Source: JADKIH01 sp031367345 (GTDB lineage: Bacteria; Bacteroidota; Bacteroidia; AKYH767-A; 2013-40CM-41-45). From it: DNA of 7,562 bases. This document shows, one piece after another, positions 1 to 5,536 of this stretch. Both the position numbers and the translations under genes were made by a program. A model generated the notes under the pieces. It saw only the letters and a program-made list of their open reading frames with translations, had not been told where the DNA came from and searched no databases. The stretch covers positions 1-7,562 of the forward strand of contig JANLPR010000050.1 in assembly GCA_031367345.1 (NCBI GenBank), given 5' to 3'. The first letter of the stretch is position 1; each line of letters begins with the position of its first letter.

Positions 1-809
1 GACGAATAGTTACGAGCGATATTGGTGGCATGGCATGGTTTTCACCTGATGGTTCAATCTATGCGATGATTAGCGTTGATAATAAACTGGATGTATTGAA
101 TTTTGATCGTTGCACTGGTGATTTTAGTATGAATGAAGAAATCACCATTCCTGTCAATTACGCATCCTTTGGTTGCGCCTTTTCGCCAAGTGGTCGCTTT
201 CTTTATGTGAATACAAATACGTATATTTTTCAGTATGATACTTGGGCTAGCCCGATTGCAAATTCTCTAGATACTGTAGCTTGGTGGGATGGAAGCTATT
301 CACCATTGGCAACAACATTTTTCATGGAGCATCTTGAGCCAGACAATAAAATTTATATAACTACATTTCAAGGAACCGACAAATTACATGTTATCGCAGA
401 TCCCGATTCATTAGGTTTAAGTTGTCATGTGGTACAAAGTGCAATTACCTTACCTTCGTACAATGCTCTATCATTACCCAATGCTGCCAACTACGACTTA
501 GGTCCGGTGTCGGGTTCGGTATGCGATTCGCTTACCAATGGAATAGCAGAATCAGAAATTTCAAAATCAATTACACTAAACCCCAATCCTGCACGAGAAT
601 ACTATTGGATCAATTATCAATTGACCACCACCGATCAACTGAAATTCGAATTGTATTCGGCAACAGGACAATTAATTGATCAAAAGAATTTGTATGGAAG
701 TTTTCGTTCGTTGAGAGTAGATTGTACAAGCTATCAAAAAGGAGTTTACCTCTACCGAGTTCTTAAGCGAGGAATGATGATTGGTAGTGGAACGTTGGTG
801 GTTTATTAA
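1..809 (+). CDS. Secreted beta-propeller-like protein with T9SS type A sorting domain, 3' part
   Basis: The reading frame is already open at base 3 and runs to TAA at 807-809, giving 268 visible residues; the start lies left of the window. The first in-frame ATG, at 30, sits inside a propeller-like repeat and is probably not the true start. Visible residues about 10-70 carry blade-like motifs (FSPDG, FSPSGRFLYV) of the WD40/YVTN type. They are followed by DTVAWWDGSYSP and IYITTFQGTDKLHVI, a block I recognise from long Bacteroidota extracellular proteins. Residues about 190-268 form a type A T9SS sorting domain: an NPNPA turn, a strand-rich core (ELYSATGQLI), a KGVYLYRV motif and a final hydrophobic strand. 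The protein is expected to cross the outer membrane by T9SS, with this domain removed. Its substrate or binding role cannot be read from the visible part. The stop codon is followed immediately by heptamer repeats, with no hairpin terminator. Confidence 0.88.
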   Translation, partial: RIVTSDIGGMAWFSPDGSIYAMISVDNKLDVLNFDRCTGDFSMNEEITIPVNYASFGCAFSPSGRFLYVNTNTYIFQYDTWASPIANSLDTVAWWDGSYSPLATTFFMEHLEPDNKIYITTFQGTDKLHVIADPDSLGLSCHVVQSAITLPSYNALSLPNAANYDLGPVSGSVCDSLTNGIAESEISKSITLNPNPAREYYWINYQLTTTDQLKFELYSATGQLIDQKNLYGSFRSLRVDCTSYQKGVYLYRVLKRGMMIGSGTLVVY

Positions 810-921
810 GTAGGAAATATGAAGTAAGAAATAAGAAGAAAGAAATAAGAAGTAAGAAGTAAGAAGTAAGAAGTAAGAAGTAAGAAGTAAGAAGTAAGAA
901 GTAAGAAGTAAGAAATAAGAA
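810..921. repeat. Tandem heptamer array, consensus GTAAGAA, about 16 units
   Basis: From the base after the stop codon of the upstream gene, the sequence can be read as 16 consecutive 7-bp units without a phase break. The first five complete units from 810 are GTAGGAA, ATATGAA, GTAAGAA, ATAAGAA, GAAAGAA. Nine perfect GTAAGAA copies run from 852 to 914, and the array ends with ATAAGAA at 915-921. Imperfect units flank a perfect core, the pattern expected when copies expand in the middle and decay at the edges. Because 7 is not a multiple of 3, the TAA in each unit falls in all three + frames. Confidence 0.97.
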
Positions 922-923
922 AG

Positions 924-944
924 GTCAAAAGTCAAAAGTCAAAA
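924..944. repeat. Short heptamer array GTCAAAA x3
   Basis: Three perfect GTCAAAA units follow the GTAAGAA array after two bases (AG at 922-923), in a different 7-bp phase. An A-run and GGTAAAG come next. The same core motif reappears as GTCAAAG/GTCAAGG at 1021-1048, so it is a separate heptamer family sharing the unit length. Confidence 0.9.
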
Positions 945-972
945 AAAGGTAAAGTGTCATAGGTCATTCAGA

Positions 973-1064
973 GTCTGCTTACGAATTACGATTCACTACT
1001 CACTGATTGAAGTAAGAAGGGTCAAAGGTCAAGGGTCAAGGGTCAGGGTCTGCTTACGAATTAC
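973..1064. repeat. 17-bp direct repeat pair (973-989 and 1048-1064)
   Basis: GTCTGCTTACGAATTAC occurs identically at 973-989 and 1048-1064, 75 bp apart start to start. Both copies are followed by degenerate heptamer-like sequence (GATTCACTAC... and TATTCTCAAATTAC...). The GTCAAGG array lies directly before the second copy, which overlaps its last base. This suggests a duplicated segment, or two samples of one dispersed intergenic repeat family. There is no terminal inverted repeat or transposase, so nothing marks it as an insertion sequence. Confidence 0.85.
1021..1048. repeat. Short heptamer array GTCAAGG x4 (imperfect)
   Basis: Four units in phase: GTCAAAG, GTCAAGG, GTCAAGG, GTCAGGG. One GTAAGAA unit (1012-1018) sits just upstream, so both heptamer families of the 810-944 block recur here in the same order. 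That repeated order suggests the two families travel or expand together. Confidence 0.9.
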
Positions 1065-1182
1065 TATTCTCAAATTACAACTCTCCAAAAACGATTCATC
1101 AATTATTCACCTAGAATACTGATACAATCGGGATATTTAGTAAATTTCGGGTAATATTGTCGCTTATTAATAGCCCTACTCT

Positions 1183-1884
1183 ATGATCCGTGTGTTACTA
1201 GTGGAAGATGAAGAACATCTCCAAGAAGCAATCAAATTAAATCTTGAATTAGAAGGCTACAAAGTAGTAGCGGTTGGAAATGGCATCGAAGCTGTGAAAG
1301 TATTCAAACAAGAACGTTTCAATTTAGTTATTCTCGATGTGATGCTTCCGGAACTCGACGGATTCAGCGCCTGCGAAGCTATCCGACTACATAATTCTGC
1401 TGTCCCTATTTTATTTTTGTCGGCAAAAAATACCAGCGAAGATAAAATCATGGGATTAAAAAGAGGAGCTGACGATTACATGACAAAACCATTTAACCTG
1501 GAAGAATTTCTTTTACGTGTTAATGTTTTGATCAAGCGTAGTCTAACGGTTGATGAGAAAAAAGAAATGAACGAGATTTTTCGCTTCGATGGTAACGAAG
1601 TAAATTTTCTCACCTTTGAAATTATTGGAAAAGACAAAAAAATTATTCGTCTAACGAAAAAAGAAATTGCCCTCTTAAAACTCTTAATAGAACGAAGAAA
1701 CGAAGTAGTAAGTCGTGAACAAATTCTTGAAACTGTTTGGGGATATGATATCTATCCTTCTACACGAACGGTCGATAATTTCATTCTCGCCTTCAGAAAA
1801 TATTTTGAAATAGAACCCAAAGACCCCCAATATTTCTTTTCAATCAGAGGTGTCGGATATAAATTTGTCTTTAAGGATAAATGA
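1183..1884 (+). CDS. OmpR-family two-component response regulator (orphan)
   Basis: This 233-residue cytoplasmic transcription factor has the usual length and architecture. The receiver domain (about 1-118) contains the acidic pair D9/E10, phospho-acceptor D52 in the LVILDVMLPELDG context, S80 in the switch Ser/Thr position and K102 in TKPF. All the residues needed for phosphorylation by a histidine kinase are therefore present. The C-terminal winged-helix DNA-binding domain (about 131-233) shows LTKKEIALLKLLIERRNEVVSREQI, the recognition-helix region STRTVDNFILAFRKYF and the terminal RGVGYKF strand. The start is fixed by the receiver domain beginning MIRVLLVEDEE. No sensor kinase is visible within 1 kb on either side, so the partner must be encoded elsewhere. 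It is not PorX, the T9SS regulator, whose output domain is different. Targets cannot be deduced; the adjacent secreted protease is one possibility. Confidence 0.95.
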   Translation: MIRVLLVEDEEHLQEAIKLNLELEGYKVVAVGNGIEAVKVFKQERFNLVILDVMLPELDGFSACEAIRLHNSAVPILFLSAKNTSEDKIMGLKRGADDYMTKPFNLEEFLLRVNVLIKRSLTVDEKKEMNEIFRFDGNEVNFLTFEIIGKDKKIIRLTKKEIALLKLLIERRNEVVSREQILETVWGYDIYPSTRTVDNFILAFRKYFEIEPKDPQYFFSIRGVGYKFVFKDK

Positions 1885-1898
1885 GGTAAAACTGTAAT

Positions 1899-1912
1899 GA
1901 ATTGAGCAATTC
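1899..1912. promoter_or_regulatory. Small inverted repeat downstream of the response regulator
   Basis: GAATTG and CAATTC face each other around a 2-bp centre, 15 bp after the response-regulator stop and 81 bp before the protease start. As RNA it would give only a 5-bp stem with a four-base loop and no proper U-tract, so it is a poor terminator. It could be an operator half-site pair. A weak promoter-like TATTTTCG (one mismatch to TAnnTTTG) lies at 1929-1936. I give both low weight. Confidence 0.2.
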
Positions 1913-1992
1913 TTCATACTTCGTACATTATTTTCGCTTAAAATTGATCTTGATTTTAAACGTCTAAAACCTAAACAAAAATCAATCAAAAG

Positions 1993-4209
1993 ATGAAGAA
2001 AAACCTACTTGCCATTTGCGCAGGAATCCTGTTTTCTGTGATGGTAAATGCCGGTGTCCCACAACATCGTATCTGCGGCTCAATGGATAATTTAGCCCGA
2101 CTTGAAAAAGAAGATCCGGGTCTTGCTGCGAGAATGCAGCAAATAGAAAGCATGACGAATGCTTTTTTACTTGCACACAAAAATCAAAACGTCCAAAATA
2201 CTGTTATTACTATTCCGGTAGTTTTTCACGTAGTGTACAACACAACAGCACAAAATATTTCTGATGCACAATGCCAAGCACAGTTAGATCAATTGAATCT
2301 TGACTATGCTCGAATGAATACAGACGCATCTAATACTCCTTCCGTTTGGCAAGGAATTGCTGCTAATACAAATGTTCAATTTTGTATGGCACAAAGAACT
2401 CCCGCTGGAGCTGCATCAACAGGCATCGAGCGCCGTTCAACAACATCAACTTCATTTTCAACAAACGACAATGTAAAGTATACTGCCAATGGCGGAATGG
2501 ATGCATGGTCTTCTTCTAGCTACTTGAACATTTGGTCTTGTAACCTTAGCGGTGGCGTTTTGGGTTATGCTCAATTTCCGGGAAGTTCTTCTGCAACCGA
2601 TGGTGTCGTTTTACTTTATTCTTCAATTGGAAGTATGGCACGTCCGGGAACTGCTACTCCTTACCATTTGGGACGTACTGCTACTCACGAAGTGGGTCAC
2701 TGGTTAAATCTATATCATATTTGGGGCGATGATGGTACTGCATGTACTGGAAGCGACAATTGTGCAGATACTCCTAATCAAGCCGGAGAAAACTATGGTG
2801 TTCCAACCTTCCCAAAAACTGATGGTTGCTCTGCAAGTTCTCCCGGTGTTATGTTCATGAATTACATGGATTATACGGACGATAATGCAATGAATATGTT
2901 TACTGCTAACCAAAGCGCTCGTATGAATGCATTGTTTGGTACCGGCGGTTCTAGAGTGTCTTTACTTTCATCACTGGGTTGCCAAGCTCCAAGCACTACA
3001 TGCGGTACTCCTTCAGGAAATGCAACAAGTTCTATTAGTTCTTCATCTGCTACTCTTTCTTGGACAGCTGTATCAGGAGCTACCAGCTACACTGTTTCTT
3101 ATAAGTTAAGCTCTGCTTCTACTTACACTACTTTAAGCACTACTTCAGCTTCATACTCTCTTACAGGATTAACTGCAAGTACATCGTATGACTGGAACGT
3201 ACAAGCTACTTGTAATGTAGGTCCTAGTGGCAACTCATCAACGCTAACATTCAGTACTACTGCTATTCCAACTTGCGGAACAACTTCAGGTCTTACTTCA
3301 GGAAGCATTACAACTACTAGTGCATCATTATCATGGACAGCTGTATCGGGAGCATCAAGTTATAATGTACAGTATATGTTAAGCGGTGGTTCTTCTTTTA
3401 CTACTGTTTCAAGTGCAACAAATTCGTTGTCGTTGACAGGCTTAGCATCATCTTCAAGCTACGTATTCCAAGTACAGACTGTTTGTTCAACCGGATCTAG
3501 CGTTTATTCAGGAACAGCTACATTCACAACATTAACTCCAACAACAGGTTGTTCAGATGTGTATGAGCCTAACGCCTCCAGTTCAGCTGCCGCTGTAATT
3601 CCTACGAACACTGATATTACTGGAATGATCGGATCAAGTACCGATAACGATTACTTTAAGTTTACAACGACTTCACCCAATACAAAAATCAAAATTGTGT
3701 TAAGTAATTTACCGGGCGATTACGATATCCGTTTGTATAATTCAAGCATGTCTCAATTGGGAATTTCTCAAAATGGAGGAACACTTTCAGAAACAATCAT
3801 TCGAAATACAACAACAGCTGCTACTTATTACATCCGTGTATATGGTTATTCAGGAGCGTATAGCACTACAGTGTGTTACAATCTTCGAGTGAATGTTGGA
3901 AGCACTAGTTTCCGTTCTACAGATGACATGACTGATCTTGTTGCTACTCCAATGGTAAATGATTTCAACCTTTACCCTAATCCTTCTCTAGGTGAAGTAA
4001 ATGTTGCCTTCAATTCTCCGGTAAGCGAGACAATTAATGTTCGAATTTTTGACATGGTTGGAAAAACAGTACTTAGCAATGAAATTGGTGTGACTCAAGG
4101 CGACAATAAATTCAGCTTCGATTTAGCTAACCTTACTAGAGGTATTTACTTCGTAGAGTTAAACTCTTCATCAGAGCGCTTAGTTAAAAAACTGATCCTC
4201 GATAAATAA
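1993..4209 (+). CDS. Secreted M43-family zinc metalloprotease with FN3, PPC and T9SS sorting domains
   Basis: This 738-residue protein is built for export and proteolysis. Residues 1-20 are a signal peptide (MKKNLL... hydrophobic core ...VNA, cleavage near 20/21). Residues 21-70 look like a propeptide with HRICGS, in which C28 could act as a cysteine switch. The catalytic domain (about 70-330) has the metzincin zinc motif HEVGHWLNLYH at 232-242 (ligands H232, H236, H242; catalytic E233) and the Met-turn NYMDY with M292. Between them is the Cys-containing DDGTACTGSDNCADTPNQ segment typical of cytophagalysin/pappalysin-type M43 enzymes. Two tandem fibronectin-III domains follow (about 337-427 and 428-518), then a pre-peptidase C-terminal domain (520-635, DVYEPN to YYIRVYGYSG). 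A type A T9SS sorting domain (655-738, NLYPNPSLGEV, RGIYFVEL, VKKLILDK) completes it. The enzyme should act outside the cell or on its surface. The substrate is not predictable. It is probably monocistronic and ends at a strong hairpin. Confidence 0.95.
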   Translation: MKKNLLAICAGILFSVMVNAGVPQHRICGSMDNLARLEKEDPGLAARMQQIESMTNAFLLAHKNQNVQNTVITIPVVFHVVYNTTAQNISDAQCQAQLDQLNLDYARMNTDASNTPSVWQGIAANTNVQFCMAQRTPAGAASTGIERRSTTSTSFSTNDNVKYTANGGMDAWSSSSYLNIWSCNLSGGVLGYAQFPGSSSATDGVVLLYSSIGSMARPGTATPYHLGRTATHEVGHWLNLYHIWGDDGTACTGSDNCADTPNQAGENYGVPTFPKTDGCSASSPGVMFMNYMDYTDDNAMNMFTANQSARMNALFGTGGSRVSLLSSLGCQAPSTTCGTPSGNATSSISSSSATLSWTAVSGATSYTVSYKLSSASTYTTLSTTSASYSLTGLTASTSYDWNVQATCNVGPSGNSSTLTFSTTAIPTCGTTSGLTSGSITTTSASLSWTAVSGASSYNVQYMLSGGSSFTTVSSATNSLSLTGLASSSSYVFQVQTVCSTGSSVYSGTATFTTLTPTTGCSDVYEPNASSSAAAVIPTNTDITGMIGSSTDNDYFKFTTTSPNTKIKIVLSNLPGDYDIRLYNSSMSQLGISQNGGTLSETIIRNTTTAATYYIRVYGYSGAYSTTVCYNLRVNVGSTSFRSTDDMTDLVATPMVNDFNLYPNPSLGEVNVAFNSPVSETINVRIFDMVGKTVLSNEIGVTQGDNKFSFDLANLTRGIYFVELNSSSERLVKKLILDK
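3001..3546 (+). repeat. Two tandem fibronectin type III repeats within the protease gene (273-bp period)
   Basis: Residues 337-427 and 428-518 align end to end. Both begin CGT.SG, share LSWTAVSGA.SY, then a Y.LS linker, then SLTGL and a late Cys in a VQ..C context. They end in an STTxxPT-type linker rich in Ser and Thr. The period is 91 residues. Such domains are usually spacers or carbohydrate/cell-surface binding modules in secreted hydrolases. The DNA has diverged at silent sites, so the duplication is not recent. Confidence 0.88.
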
Positions 4210-4226
4210 TCGAGCATTGAATAAAT

Positions 4227-4259
4227 AAAAAAGGTCACCTAATTAGGTGACCTTTTTTT
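4227..4259. terminator. Bidirectional rho-independent terminator
   Basis: A 32-bp perfect palindrome (4227-4258) consists of six A, the stem GGTCACCT, loop AATT, the stem AGGTGACC and six T, with a seventh T at 4259. Either strand therefore gives an 8-bp stem with a four-base loop followed by a U-tract. It starts 17 bp after the protease stop and ends 43 bp before the stop of the convergent TonB_C gene, so it can end transcription from both sides. Confidence 0.95.
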
Positions 4260-4301
4260 ATGCTGTAGTCTGAGATTTTTACTTGCCTATACAATCTAAG
4301 T

Positions 4302-4727
4302 TTATTGCTTATTGCCCGGAATAATAAATTCAATAGGCAATACATACTGAACTTTTACAGGATGACCTGAGGCGGTACCCGGCTTCCATTTCGGCATTAA
4401 ATTTATTACTCGTAATGCCTCACTGTCCAATTCTGGACTAACACTACTGATCACGCGTGGTTTCAAAATCGCTCCGGAGTCAGAAATTGCAAAACTCACA
4501 TACACCTTGCCGGCTGTCCTTTCCGTTTTAGCCTTTTCAGGATAAACCAAATTAGTATTCAGAAAGGCAATTAAGCTATCAGTACCGCCGGGAAACTCTG
4601 CCTGCTCCTGAACTACTGTTACTCCAAAACCGGCTTTCACTTTATTTGCACTGCCTTCGCCTTTCTCTTGCGAATAGGCAACAAATGTCACTAAAAACAA
4701 TGAAACAGAAACAAGTGTTTTTTTCAT
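4302..4727 (-). CDS. Exported stand-alone TonB C-terminal domain protein
   Basis: This 141-residue protein begins with a cleavable-looking signal peptide (MKKTLVSVSLFLVTFVAYSQ, cleavage near 18-20). A short charged linker and one TonB_C fold (about 43-136) follow. Hallmarks of the Bacteroidota version are EFPGGTDSLIAFL, LVYPEKAK, GKVYVSFAISDSGAI, DSEALRVINLMPKWKPG (111-117) and VKVQYVLPIEF. The domain normally lets TonB touch the TonB box of outer-membrane receptors. Here there is no N-terminal membrane anchor or Pro-rich spacer, so the protein should be free in the periplasm. It cannot by itself carry energy from ExbB/ExbD, and it may be an accessory or scaffold protein. The start follows an AT-rich leader, 51 bp downstream of the cysteine-cluster gene on the same strand, so co-transcription is possible. 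I see no clear promoter of its own. The final residues (IPGNKQ) lie beyond the domain. Confidence 0.9.
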   Translation of the reverse strand: MKKTLVSVSLFLVTFVAYSQEKGEGSANKVKAGFGVTVVQEQAEFPGGTDSLIAFLNTNLVYPEKAKTERTAGKVYVSFAISDSGAILKPRVISSVSPELDSEALRVINLMPKWKPGTASGHPVKVQYVLPIEFIIPGNKQ

Positions 4728-4778
4728 AGTGTATAAATTATTTATTTAAATAATTAGTCCTTCCTATCAAGAATCAGC

Positions 4779-5489
4779 TTATGCATCTTTTGCACTCAGA
4801 TTCTTTTTCTCTTTTGTTACAATAAGGTCATACATATTCTCCACTATATTCATTGTGATAGGACAATATTCGATGTTCTGCGAATGAGTATCGGGAATGA
4901 ATAATTTAAAGTTTTTATTTTGAGTATGAGGGAATCCGCTGCAATCACGAGGTCTTACAGAATAGATCGAGCATTTATTGTCTTTCTTTAAAAACTGACA
5001 AGGCACACTTTTATTCATATAATCTCCTGTCTTATCTTTCTCTAAATATTTATCGTAATACTGCTGAAAACTCATTCCTAAATGCTTAGAAATTCTCTTC
5101 ACGTCCGTTTTTGAATATGTTGGCGACATCGTTTTACAACAGTTAGCACACGACAAACAATCGATTCTCTTGAATGCTTTCTTGTTAAGGGCTATCGTTA
5201 ATCCATCCAAACCACGAATCTTTCTTTTTTCCAGACCTCTTAAAAATTTCTTATACACTTTTTTATTCTTGCGAAAACTTTTCTTCATGTATTCAATCGG
5301 CTTTATAATTTTCGCCGCTTTGAAATCTTCAACCACTTTTTTAACAGCGACTTTTTTCGCTACTGCTTTTTTTGCAACTTTTTTTCTCGCAATTACCTTT
5401 TTACCAACTGCTTTTTTCACTACAGATTTTTTCGCCACAGATTTTTTCCCAACTGCATTTTTTGCAACTCTTTTTTTAATTTTCGCCAT
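4779..5489 (-). CDS. YkgJ-type cysteine-cluster protein with lysine-rich histone H1-like N-terminal tail
   Basis: This 236-residue protein has two distinct parts. Residues 1-53 are extremely basic (20 Lys and 2 Arg), built from nine pentapeptides of the form K-x-V-x-K, and resemble the tails of H1-like bacterial DNA-binding proteins. Residues about 67-225 match the YkgJ/UPF0153 zinc/iron-chelating family: VYKKFLRGLEKRKIRGLD leads to CLSCANCC (C111, C114, C117, C118). Further cysteines follow in VPCQFL (C164), NKCSIYSVRPRDC (C173, C183) and EYCP (C209), eight in all, probably binding metal. The catalytic role of the family is unknown. Family members I know start near the KKFLRGL segment, so the tail is an extension. 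The start at 5489 is the only plausible one upstream of the tail. There is no signal peptide, so it is cytoplasmic, perhaps nucleoid-bound. A good promoter candidate lies just upstream, and the TonB_C gene follows after 51 bp. Confidence 0.88.
   Translation of the reverse strand: MAKIKKRVAKNAVGKKSVAKKSVVKKAVGKKVIARKKVAKKAVAKKVAVKKVVEDFKAAKIIKPIEYMKKSFRKNKKVYKKFLRGLEKRKIRGLDGLTIALNKKAFKRIDCLSCANCCKTMSPTYSKTDVKRISKHLGMSFQQYYDKYLEKDKTGDYMNKSVPCQFLKKDNKCSIYSVRPRDCSGFPHTQNKNFKLFIPDTHSQNIEYCPITMNIVENMYDLIVTKEKKNLSAKDA
5340..5474 (-). repeat. Nine in-frame 15-bp repeats encoding K-x-V-x-K pentapeptides
   Basis: Residues 6-50 of the cysteine-cluster protein divide exactly into nine pentamers: KRVAK, NAVGK, KSVAK, KSVVK, KAVGK, KVIAR, KKVAK, KAVAK, KVAVK. 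Each Lys-Lys junction is coded mostly by AAA, which leaves runs of six or seven A on the coding strand in almost every unit. The valine and alanine codons vary, so the repeat is better conserved as protein than as DNA. Confidence 0.92.
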
Positions 5490-5536
5490 TTCTTTTTTAA
5501 AGTGATCCTTTAGTTGAACTATTAATATTTTACCTA

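Larger units (their letters stand above)
810..1182. other. Gene-free stretch made largely of 7-bp repeat motifs
   Basis: This 373-bp gap holds no credible gene or RNA. Bases 810-944 are phase-regular heptamers. Bases 945-1110 are a degenerate patchwork that still reads in steps of seven in places, for example GAATTAC, GATTCAC, TACTCAC at 983-1003. A short GTCAAGG array lies at 1021-1048. The last 70 bp before the response regulator are ordinary AT-rich DNA. The best promoter-like element there is TAATATTG at 1152-1159, one mismatch from the Bacteroidota TAnnTTTG box. It has no convincing -33 partner, so I do not annotate it separately. A minus-strand open frame across the repeats is an artefact of the heptamer containing no reverse-strand stop. 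Confidence 0.8.

Noticed and set aside
672..935. Minus-strand 87-codon frame with a repeating SYFLLLT heptapeptide, looking like a membrane peptide
   Set aside because: It is the reverse-strand translation of the GTAAGAA array, which contains no stop on that strand, and it overlaps the conserved sorting domain of the real gene.
810..1064. Possible CRISPR array from the regular repeats
   Set aside because: Units are 7 bp with no spacers, there are no 24-40 bp repeats with unique spacers, and no cas genes are nearby.
1129..1159. Promoter for the response regulator using TAATATTG at 1152-1159 (or TAAATTTC at 1141-1148)
   Set aside because: Each is one base off the -7 consensus in AT-rich DNA, and neither has a TTG/TTTG box at the proper distance upstream.
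1183..1884. Identification of the regulator as PorX, the T9SS regulator
   Set aside because: The C-terminal domain is a standard OmpR winged helix, whereas PorX has a different, non-DNA-binding output domain; proximity to T9SS cargo is not sufficient.
1982..2180. Two overlapping minus-strand 64-codon frames under the protease start
   Set aside because: They are shadows of the signal peptide and propeptide coding sequence and have no recognisable features.
4742..4753. AT-only palindrome TTATTTAAATAA upstream of the TonB_C gene as an operator
   Set aside because: Short A/T-only palindromes are expected by chance in DNA of this composition, and nothing else supports regulation there.
5170..5505. 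Plus-strand 111-codon frame rich in Phe/Thr/Ala, looking like a membrane protein
   Set aside because: It is antisense to the Lys-rich tail; AAA runs read backwards give TTT (Phe). The minus-strand frame has the conserved cysteine cluster.
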